This document shows, piece after piece, positions 1-5,571 of a stretch of 7,920 bases of DNA. Where the stretch lies: NCBI GenBank assembly GCA_902762335.1, contig CACWNZ010000069.1, forward strand, positions 1 through 7,920, in the 5' to 3' direction. The notes beneath the pieces were generated by a model, which ran no database searches, was not told where the DNA came from, and was given only the letters and a program-made list of their open reading frames with translations. The stretch comes from an uncultured Ruminococcus sp. Lineage in GTDB: Bacteria > Bacillota > Clostridia > Oscillospirales > Acutalibacteraceae. The translations under genes were made by a program, and so were the position numbers. The number at the start of each line of letters is the position of its first letter. Within the stretch, counting starts at the first letter, position 1.

Positions 1-958
1 TGCCCGAGCATATACGCATAAAGGCTATCCTGTCACGGTGCGCCTTGTTCATGTTCGCCTGTATCTTGAATACAAAGGCAGAGAATTTATCCTCAAACGG
101 GTCTACCTCTCCGTCAACGGTATTTCTCGGCAGCGGGGGTGTCGTCATTTTAAGGAAGTCCGCCAGAAAGGGCTCCACACCGAAATTTGTCAGCGCCGAG
201 CCGAAGAAAACAGGCGTTAGCTTTCCGTGCCTTACCGCATCAAGATCAAGCTCGTCTCCTGCGCCCTCAAGAAGCTCAACATCGTCCCTGAGGGTCTGCG
301 CAAGATCGTCGCCTATTTTTTCGTCAAGGTCGGGGTCGTCAAGGCGGAGCTTGTCAGTCTCGACCTCACGCTGTCCGTTGTTTGCGGTAAAGGCAAGTAT
401 TTCATTGGTGGCAAATTCATACACGCCCTTGAAATCCTTACCGCAGCCTATAGGCCAGTTCATGGGGCAGGTGTGTATACCCAGCACCTCCTCGATATCC
501 TCAAGGAGATCGTAGGGACTTCTTGCCTCCCTGTCCATTTTGTTTATAAACGTGAATATAGGTATATCCCTGAGCAGGCAGACCTTGAAGAGCTTTCTCG
601 TCTGCGCCTCAACGCCCTTTGATGCATCTATCACCATTACGGCGGAGTCCGCAGCCATGAGCGTTCTGTAGGTATCCTCAGAGAAGTCCTGATGTCCCGG
701 GGTGTCAATGATATTTACGCAGTAGCCGTTATAGTTGAACTGCATTACCGACGAGGTGACAGAGATACCTCTCTGCTTCTCTATCTCCATCCAGTCGGAT
801 ACGGCGTGCTTATCGGTCTTTTTTCCCTTTACCGAGCCTGCAAGCTGTATCGTTCCGGTATAGAGCAGCAGCTTTTCGGTAAGCGTGGTCTTACCTGCAT
901 CGGGGTGCGAGATTATCGCAAACGTTCTTCTTTTTTCAATAAGCTCTTTGTTCGTCAT
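1..958 (-). CDS. prfC: Peptide chain release factor 3, N-terminal part (cut by window edge)
   Basis: RF3 is a cytoplasmic translational GTPase that removes RF1/RF2 from the ribosome after peptide release. The frame is open from 958 to the left edge and gives 319 of about 530 expected residues. All GTPase motifs are intact: P-loop HPDAGKTT (18-25), switch I around QRGISVTSS (62-70), DTPGH (85-89), NKMD (139-142) and an FFGSA motif in the G5 region. The phrases MNWPIGCGKDFKGVY and KIQANMNKAHRDRIAFMRI after the G domain distinguish RF3 from EF-G, LepA and TypA. The ATG at 958 gives the normal RF3 start (MTNKELIEKRRTFAIISHPDAG). The best Shine-Dalgarno-like stretch (GGTGG, 971-975) lies 12 bases from this ATG but 6 from an in-frame TTG at 964, so a start two codons earlier is possible. 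No clear promoter lies between the gene and the terminator behind it. Confidence 0.95.
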   Translation of the reverse strand, partial: MTNKELIEKRRTFAIISHPDAGKTTLTEKLLLYTGTIQLAGSVKGKKTDKHAVSDWMEIEKQRGISVTSSVMQFNYNGYCVNIIDTPGHQDFSEDTYRTLMAADSAVMVIDASKGVEAQTRKLFKVCLLRDIPIFTFINKMDREARSPYDLLEDIEEVLGIHTCPMNWPIGCGKDFKGVYEFATNEILAFTANNGQREVETDKLRLDDPDLDEKIGDDLAQTLRDDVELLEGAGDELDLDAVRHGKLTPVFFGSALTNFGVEPFLADFLKMTTPPLPRNTVDGEVDPFEDKFSAFVFKIQANMNKAHRDRIAFMRICSG

Positions 959-1025
959 AGGCAAGGCTTTCCACCATACTTTCGTATTATTTATCGGGCT
1001 TCCCCGATGAGGGATACGCAGGTAT
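959..1025 (-). promoter_or_regulatory. prfC leader with two small hairpins
   Basis: Read on the minus strand, this short leader contains ATCGGG-GAAG-CCCGAT (1008 to 993), a perfect 6-bp stem. It is followed by ATAC-GAAA-GTAT (987 to 976), a 4-bp stem with a GNRA-type loop. The GGTGG that may act as ribosome binding site follows at once. I see no convincing -35/-10 pair here, so prfC may be transcribed by readthrough from the promoter at 1166-1194. The hairpins are visible; any regulatory role is inference. Confidence 0.35.
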
Positions 1026-1055
1026 AAAAAAACCGTCCTATCAGGACGGTTTTTT
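1026..1055 (-). terminator. Intrinsic terminator after the 5S-like element
   Basis: A perfect 8-bp stem (1032-1039 ACCGTCCT with 1043-1050 AGGACGGT) has a 3-base loop. It is flanked by a run of A on the left and a run of T on the right, so it can work in either direction. On the minus strand it directly follows the 5S-like sequence and precedes prfC. It would end the 5S-like transcript and reduce readthrough into prfC. Confidence 0.85.
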
Positions 1056-1057
1056 GT

Positions 1058-1160
<103 letters not shown>

Positions 1161-1165
1161 TTTGT

Positions 1166-1194
1166 ATTATAGCATCGCCCGCAGATATTGTCAA
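1166..1194 (-). promoter_or_regulatory. Perfect consensus sigma-A promoter for the 5S-like element
   Basis: On the minus strand TTGACA (1194-1189) is followed by exactly 17 bases and TATAAT (1171-1166). A TG one base before the -10 box makes it an extended -10 as well. All 12 hexamer bases match consensus, the strength usual for rRNA and tRNA promoters. The predicted start is 1159-1160, at the first base of the 5S-like transcript. Confidence 0.88.
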
Positions 1195-1228
1195 GACTTT
1201 TTTTCGCAAACTTTTATACAATAAGTAT

Positions 1229-1269
1229 GCGGCACAGATATTATACATGAAGTATATAATCTGTGCCGC
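1229..1269 (-). terminator. Long hairpin after the ABC permease gene, probable transcript end
   Basis: Two 18-base arms (1229-1246 and 1252-1269) pair except for two adjacent mismatches, around a 5-base loop. The outer 11 bp (GCGGCACAGAT/ATCTGTGCCGC) are perfect. It starts 7 bases after the permease stop codon. No solid T run follows on the minus strand, so it is either a weak intrinsic terminator or a 3' end stabiliser. The position supports an operon end; the termination mechanism is inferred. Confidence 0.6.
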
Positions 1270-1276
1270 TTATCAT

Positions 1277-2938
1277 TCATATCGACATTCTGTCTATATT
1301 CCGCACGCCGCGCGTGCTGCAAAGGATATAGCTCACAGCCGTAAGTATCATCAGAATTATCGTCAGGACAATTATTACAAACAGCGAGCCCACCGGCGTG
1401 AATCTGAATGCAAGATACGCCCCCGTACACATAACAGCTTCAAGAAGGATAGCCGCCGCCATATTGAAGAAGATGTTGTAATTACCTCTCAGGGCATTGA
1501 GCTCGCTGTCCCATATCAGCTTCGGATTTATCGTATCCATAAATATACCGAAATATGAGGCGAACACCACCGACAGCAGAGCTATCACGCAGCAGAATAT
1601 CATGAGCTTTATCCCCATATTGAGATATATGCCCGCCGCTATCACGAACACGAGCATACCCGTCCCGCTTATGATTATGCTGACAAGCGCCTTTATATTG
1701 AGCTGGGTCATATAGGGCATGGGGATATATTTCATAAAGGCAAGGTGCGAGCCCTCTCTCGTTATTGCTGACGACGCTATGCAGTTTGCGGCGGTTACAA
1801 GCACCGACGCCGCCGAAACGCCTAATATGAAGATCAGCACCGTCTCCTCGTTGCCGTGGTGTATGTCGTATATAAACGACTCAAGGAAATTCGTTTTGCC
1901 CTGAAGAATGTATATAAGATACAGAAACAGCGGCCAGATAAGATTTATCAGCACACAGTTGAGAAAATATGCGGGAGTGCGGATAAGTATGCGAAACTCC
2001 TTTTTGAGATAGGTCGCACCCGCGCGCCGCTGCTTTACAGATGAAAGAGTGCTTTGCAGGGTCTTTCTCCCTGATGAGCTGCTGCGGCTCACGCCTGCGG
2101 CGGTCTTTATATATATTGCCTCGGCAACGAGCAGGAAGAGCGCAACGCAGAGAACATTATAGCCTATATAGAACAGCAGGTTTATCGCGGTATTATTGAC
2201 CGTGGACGACATTATAAAGTGAACGTGCGGGAAGATGATATTCAGCGCGTTGAGAAGGGTATTGCCGGGGTCTGAAAGAACCGTCACCAGATTGTCGGGA
2301 TCGAGCCCGCCGCTGTTCGATACTATGATAATAAGTCCGATTATAACGCCGAAGGTGAGAAAGCCCGTTATCTTATTCACGGTGTCCTTATTCTTTATAA
2401 AGCCCGTAACGAGCATAACGAACATACATATAACGGCGCAGTAGGAGAGCGGCACTATGGGCAGGGTGAGCATGGCGAACAGGGCTATTATCCACGTGTA
2501 GAAGGGCAAGCCCGCCGCTAATATATAGCCCGCGAACACCGCTATTATAAGAATGAACTCCATTATGCTCTCGCTTATCAGCGAGGCGGTGAATTTTGAG
2601 GCGATTATCTGAAAGGGTCTGAGAGGCAGCGGAAGGAGATTTTCTATGTCCCCCGAAAAATAGAATACCGAGAAAATGACGTTCAGACCGAAGATGAACG
2701 AAAATACCGAGACTATCTGCAAAAACAGCTCGGCGGCATTCTGTCCCGCGCCCGTGGGCATAAGCTTTGCCGTAAGCGAATATATGATGACCCCGACGAA
2801 AAACGCCATGGGTATCATTATGCCGAATACCGCAAATATCGCCATTACGTAGTAGAAAACCTTTTTGCGCTTCTTTTCCTGCGGCGTTGGCTCAACTGCG
2901 GAAATAAGCGCCTTAACAAGCTTAAAGAATATACTCAT
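1277..2938 (-). CDS. ABC-2 type exporter, membrane permease subunit
   Basis: This 553-residue integral membrane protein has about 12 hydrophobic helices. Roughly six lie in the first 300 residues, followed by a charged cytoplasmic stretch (about 295-330, rich in Ser, Arg and Lys) and then a second group of helices to near residue 545. Its length and two-half layout fit the large fused ABC-2 permeases of Firmicutes (the ABC_tran_2-like type) rather than the usual 250-400-residue single-domain ones. The ATG at 2938 overlaps the stop codon of the ATPase gene (ATGA, 2935-2938), with GGAG 11 bases upstream, so translation is probably coupled and the two proteins form one transporter. The substrate cannot be read from the sequence. 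Lipids, peptides or bacteriocin/antibiotic efflux are typical for the wider group, but nothing here points to one of them. Confidence 0.88.
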   Translation of the reverse strand: MSIFFKLVKALISAVEPTPQEKKRKKVFYYVMAIFAVFGIMIPMAFFVGVIIYSLTAKLMPTGAGQNAAELFLQIVSVFSFIFGLNVIFSVFYFSGDIENLLPLPLRPFQIIASKFTASLISESIMEFILIIAVFAGYILAAGLPFYTWIIALFAMLTLPIVPLSYCAVICMFVMLVTGFIKNKDTVNKITGFLTFGVIIGLIIIVSNSGGLDPDNLVTVLSDPGNTLLNALNIIFPHVHFIMSSTVNNTAINLLFYIGYNVLCVALFLLVAEAIYIKTAAGVSRSSSSGRKTLQSTLSSVKQRRAGATYLKKEFRILIRTPAYFLNCVLINLIWPLFLYLIYILQGKTNFLESFIYDIHHGNEETVLIFILGVSAASVLVTAANCIASSAITREGSHLAFMKYIPMPYMTQLNIKALVSIIISGTGMLVFVIAAGIYLNMGIKLMIFCCVIALLSVVFASYFGIFMDTINPKLIWDSELNALRGNYNIFFNMAAAILLEAVMCTGAYLAFRFTPVGSLFVIIVLTIILMILTAVSYILCSTRGVRNIDRMSI

Positions 2939-3654
2939 TTTTTCGTCAGCTCCAAAAAGATCTCTTCAAGGGACCCGCTGCCGCCCTTTGCCTCAAGCTC
3001 CTCAAGCTTGCCGTCAAAGAGGATATGTCCCTTCTGGATTATTATTACCTTGTCACACAGCTTCTCGGCAACCTCAAGCACGTGGGTAGAGAAAAACACC
3101 GTATTGCCCGCCTTCGCATGGTCACGCATCATCTGCTTCAGCTCAAATGCGGAGCTCGGGTCAAGTCCCACCATCGGCTCGTCAAGTATCCATACAGGCG
3201 GCTCGTGCATAAGCGCGGCTACTACCATTATCTTCTGCCTCATGCCGTGGGAGTAGCTCATCATCGGCGAGGACAGAGCCTCGGTAAGCTCAAAGCGCGC
3301 CGCGAATTCCTCTATCCTGCTCTTTCTCTTTGCCGTAGGAACATGATATATATCTCCGATAAGATCAAGAAACTCGTTTCCCTTAAGACGCAGAAACATA
3401 TCGGGACTGTCCGCTATATAGCCGATACATTCCTTCGCCCTTATCGGGTCCTTTCTCACATTGAATCCGTTTACCGTTATCTTGCCGACGTCCGCCTTGA
3501 TGATGCCCGTTATAAGCTTCATAGTGGTGGTCTTGCCCGAGCCGTTGGGACCGATAAATCCGACGATCTCTCCGCCCTTCACCTCAAAGCTTATGTCGTC
3601 CAAGGCGCGCACCGTCTTATTGTAGGTTTTTGTTACGTTTTCTAACTTTATCAT
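2935..3654 (-). CDS. ABC transporter ATP-binding protein (exporter ATPase)
   Basis: This 239-residue cytoplasmic ATPase energises the permease encoded just downstream. Motifs from the ATG at 3654 are: Walker A GPNGSGKT (35-42), signature YSHGMRQ (134-140), Walker B VWILDE (154-159), D-loop GLD (163-165) and H-loop His191. The usual Q-loop glutamine (GYxPQ) is Asp82 in GYIADSPDMF; related exporter ATPases of the EcsA type also vary here. I chose 3654 over an in-frame GTG at 3663 because that GTG overlaps the AGAAGG ribosome binding site, which lies 8 bases before the ATG. A promoter candidate lies at 3681-3709. The first-gene position and 4-base overlap make this a simple two-gene operon. The substrate is unknown. 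Confidence 0.93.
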   Translation of the reverse strand: MIKLENVTKTYNKTVRALDDISFEVKGGEIVGFIGPNGSGKTTTMKLITGIIKADVGKITVNGFNVRKDPIRAKECIGYIADSPDMFLRLKGNEFLDLIGDIYHVPTAKRKSRIEEFAARFELTEALSSPMMSYSHGMRQKIMVVAALMHEPPVWILDEPMVGLDPSSAFELKQMMRDHAKAGNTVFFSTHVLEVAEKLCDKVIIIQKGHILFDGKLEELEAKGGSGSLEEIFLELTKK

Positions 3655-3680
3655 AATAAACACCTTCTTTTCTTAGGCTG

Positions 3681-3709
3681 ATTTTAACATATTTTGACCC
3701 GATATACAA
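3681..3709 (-). promoter_or_regulatory. Promoter candidate for the ABC exporter operon
   Basis: On the minus strand TTGTAT (3709-3704), 17 bases, then TAAAAT (3686-3681), with TG one base before the -10 box (TGT-TAAAAT). The -35 box is weak, and the extended -10 compensates. The predicted start lies just before the AGAAGG ribosome binding site of the ATPase gene, giving a leader of roughly 20 bases. Confidence 0.6.
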
Positions 3710-3812
3710 GCTTTTGTAGCGATAATGCGGAAATAATTATCCTGAAGCAAATACCTGCGTCCGTATCACGCGTTTATACGAGTATTTCCGACGATATTAT
3801 TCATATCCGCTA

Positions 3813-3840
3813 TTTACAAAACGGGAAAAATCGTTATAAT
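3813..3840 (+). promoter_or_regulatory. Promoter candidate for the YkuD-family gene
   Basis: TTTACA (3813-3818), a 16-base spacer and TATAAT (3835-3840) form a good sigma-A site; a second overlapping TATAAT lies at 3840-3845. The leader of about 55 bases holds a small CCTTT-TGAG-AAAGG stem-loop just before the ribosome binding site GAGG (3893-3896), which is 7 bases from the ATG at 3904. With the opposite promoter at 3681-3709 this makes a divergent control region. Between the two (3710-3812) I see nothing more definite than AT-rich sequence. Confidence 0.65.
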
Positions 3841-3903
3841 ATAATATATGTTGAATGATAATAGGGAAATAGCCCCTTTTGAGAAAGGAAATGAGGTAAG
3901 AAA

Positions 3904-4941
3904 ATGAAAAAGCCGGGATTTATTATTACCGAAACCATTTTTTCTCTTGTGCTTGCGGCTTCGGTAGCTGCGGTCACCGTTCTTGCAATAGACCTTAATA
4001 CGAATCAGTTCGGTCTTGATAAGTACAACCCCTTTGTGCAGAGCTCCGAAACGGAGAAAAACAGCAGAGATGAGGACAGCAAAAAGAAGCCGTCCGCCGA
4101 GGAAAAAAGCGAAACCTCTGTAGAGGAGAAAAGCGCCGATCAGAGCAGCGCACAGCCCTCACAGCAGGTGAGCGAGACTACCGAGGTATCCGAGCCGAGC
4201 ACAGCGGAAAGCTCTGACAAAGAAAGCAGCGCTCCCGAGAGCAGCGCAGAAGCGAGCGAGGACGACAGCGGCGAGATAAAGCTGCGCACCGAGCCGAAGG
4301 ATCTTAAAGATAACGACGATCAGCTCGTGGAGCTTCTTTCGAGATACGGCTTTACGACCGACTACGTAAACGGCTCAAAGCTCGTTCTTGTAGACACCAC
4401 CAACGCAGGAGACAGAACGAAGGCGACAGTTTACTGCTTTGAAAAGTCGGATACAGGCTATTGGTGGAATATAGTCGGCGACGGCAGAGCTATATGCAAG
4501 GAAGCATACATCGGCTCGGGCGGCTCTGATTTTGATGCGCCCGCCGATTCCGGGATAACTCCCGGCGGCATACTCACGCTCGGCGAGGGCTTCTATATAG
4601 GTGAAAAGCCCGATACCGACTATGAGATGTTTGAGATAACCGAGGACACCTATTGGGTAACGGATCCCGCATCTCAGCATTACAACGAGAGGGTCGAGGG
4701 TACCGAGGAAAAGGATTGGAGCACCGCCGACCACATGATAACCTCTGACAAGAGCTATAAGTACGGCATCGTCATCGGCTACAACACCGAAGACCCCGAC
4801 AGCGAGAAGGCATCGGCAATATTCCTGCAGTGCGGCAGCACTGCTACCGAGGGAAGCATAGCCCTGCCCGAGGATACCTTAAAGACCATTCTTGAATGGT
4901 TCGATGCAGGCAGCAGGGCATCAATATTCATTACCGTATAA
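3904..4941 (+). CDS. Membrane-anchored L,D-transpeptidase (YkuD) family protein lacking catalytic Cys and His
   Basis: The 345-residue protein has one N-terminal membrane helix (about 8-29, no lipobox). A Ser/Glu/Lys-rich linker (about 46-123) should cross the cell wall, and a C-terminal YkuD domain follows (about 172-345). Family landmarks remain: TPGGILTLGEGF (219-230), YWVTDPASQHYN (250-261), KDWSTADHMI near 270-279, KYGIVIGYNT, AIFLQCGS and EGSIALPEDTLKTILEW. Active members read FLHCGS...TAGCVAVPE, with His and Cys forming the catalytic pair that cross-links peptidoglycan through 3-3 bonds. Here these are Gln309 (CAG) and Ser318 (AGC), each one base change from His and Cys codons. Cys310 is next to the His position and is not the usual nucleophile. 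The gene is otherwise intact with good expression signals, so I infer a non-catalytic binding or regulatory role in the cell wall, or less likely an altered chemistry. The family call is from remembered motifs. Confidence 0.8.
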   Translation: MKKPGFIITETIFSLVLAASVAAVTVLAIDLNTNQFGLDKYNPFVQSSETEKNSRDEDSKKKPSAEEKSETSVEEKSADQSSAQPSQQVSETTEVSEPSTAESSDKESSAPESSAEASEDDSGEIKLRTEPKDLKDNDDQLVELLSRYGFTTDYVNGSKLVLVDTTNAGDRTKATVYCFEKSDTGYWWNIVGDGRAICKEAYIGSGGSDFDAPADSGITPGGILTLGEGFYIGEKPDTDYEMFEITEDTYWVTDPASQHYNERVEGTEEKDWSTADHMITSDKSYKYGIVIGYNTEDPDSEKASAIFLQCGSTATEGSIALPEDTLKTILEWFDAGSRASIFITV

Positions 4942-4951
4942 TTATTCTACA

Positions 4952-4989
4952 GAGCCGTGTTGTTTCCTTGCTATGGAAAGACACGGCTC
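4952..4989 (+). other. Intercistronic hairpin between YkuD-family gene and membrane protein gene
   Basis: GAGCCGTGT (4952-4960) pairs with ACACGGCTC (4981-4989). An inner stem TTTCC/GGAAA lies above a small asymmetric bulge, with a 7-base loop. It starts 10 bases after the stop codon and has no T run, so it is unlikely to be an efficient terminator. It ends 7 bases before the GAGG ribosome binding site of the next gene, leaving that site free. It may stabilise the upstream message or partly separate expression of the two genes. Confidence 0.6.
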
Positions 4990-5006
4990 ATTCTGTGAGG
5001 CAGGAT

Positions 5007-5390
5007 ATGGGAGAACTTTTTGATATAATCATGTATATTCTTTTTGCGGCAGGCATCGTAATGACCTTTTCCGCATGGCTCAGCGATATAAGACTCGGCG
5101 ATAAAAAATTCCTATGGTATTACTATCTGCCTGCGGCGGTCCTATCGTACGGCTTCGGTCTGCTTGCCCCTCACGTCTTTGTCCTGTGGCTGTATGAAAT
5201 AACCGTAGGCTCTGCCGCCATGGCAGGGCTCATTATCATAGGCTATCCCCTCGTCATAGCAGGTGCGGCTCTGTCGTTTTATTTTATTTTTTTCAGAAAA
5301 GAGCATTTCAGCAGGCTGTTTTATTGGGGACTTTTGCTCACCTGCCTTTTCGGACTGTCCTTCGTTACGCTGAAGCTCTGCGGCATATAA
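5007..5390 (+). CDS. Small four-helix membrane protein of unknown function
   Basis: The product is a 127-residue hydrophobic protein with likely membrane helices at about 3-25, 35-62, 67-96 and 102-125. Short polar links carry charges such as SDIRLGDKK and RKEHFSR. I do not recognise the family. The ATG at 5007 is chosen because GAGG (4997-5000) lies 6 bases upstream; the same frame is open further back, but any earlier start would overlap the preceding gene and the hairpin. It follows the YkuD-family gene by 65 bases in the same direction without a new promoter that I can see, so the two are probably co-transcribed and may act together at the envelope. There is no signal peptide separate from the first helix and no catalytic motif. 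Confidence 0.72.
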   Translation: MGELFDIIMYILFAAGIVMTFSAWLSDIRLGDKKFLWYYYLPAAVLSYGFGLLAPHVFVLWLYEITVGSAAMAGLIIIGYPLVIAGAALSFYFIFFRKEHFSRLFYWGLLLTCLFGLSFVTLKLCGI

Positions 5391-5427
5391 ACAGTCCTAT
5401 ACAGCGGCGAGGCGTTCTTTATATTTC

Positions 5428-5479
5428 AAAAAATTATACCCGCAGAACAGAAATAAAACTGTCCTGCGGGTAATTTTTT
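5428..5479. terminator. Bidirectional intrinsic terminator between convergent genes
   Basis: The left arm (5428-5450) and right arm (5459-5479) form a long stem. It contains six A-T pairs, TTA/TAA, CCCGCAG/CTGCGGG, one A-C mismatch and ACAG/CTGT, with a two-base bulge on the left arm and an A-rich 8-base loop. A run of six T follows on the plus side, and the A run on the other side becomes a T run on the minus strand. It therefore serves both the plus-strand membrane protein gene (stop 5390) and the minus-strand amylase gene (stop 5572). Confidence 0.9.
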
Positions 5480-5509
5480 CTTCGCTGTCTAAGAGCCTGA
5501 TATTGCTTA

Positions 5510-5551
5510 ACGGCGGACACCTCTGCGCACCGGAAGCACAGAGCGAGCCGT
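5510..5551 (-). other. Stem-loop in the 3' untranslated region of the amylase gene
   Basis: An inner stem pairs CTCTGCGC (5521-5528) with GCACAGAG (5536-5543), eight pairs including one G-T type, around a 7-base loop. An outer stem pairs ACGGC (5510-5514) with GCCGT (5547-5551) across an internal loop. It lies about 20 bases past the amylase stop codon and before the main terminator, and has no T run. A 3' message-stabilising structure is the simplest reading. Confidence 0.45.
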
Positions 5552-5571
5552 CATGCAAAGCAAAGTCCCTC

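Noticed and set aside
45..1027. Plus-strand open frames across the prfC region
   Set aside because: They are antisense shadows of a complete, motif-rich prfC reading frame and have no family features or ribosome binding sites that I can see.
3655..3663. Upstream in-frame GTG start for the ABC ATPase (adds three residues)
   Set aside because: The GTG overlaps the AGAAGG ribosome binding site, which is well spaced for the ATG at 3654.
4855..4857. Idea that Ser318 results from a frameshift hiding the real active site
   Set aside because: The frame continues correctly before and after it (IFLQCGS and ALPEDTLKTILEW both align with the family in the same frame), so these are substitutions and not a shift.
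4896..5006. Longer N-terminus for the small membrane protein starting inside the preceding gene
   Set aside because: It would translate the end of the upstream gene and the hairpin in another frame. The ATG at 5007 has its own well-spaced GAGG and begins directly at a membrane helix.
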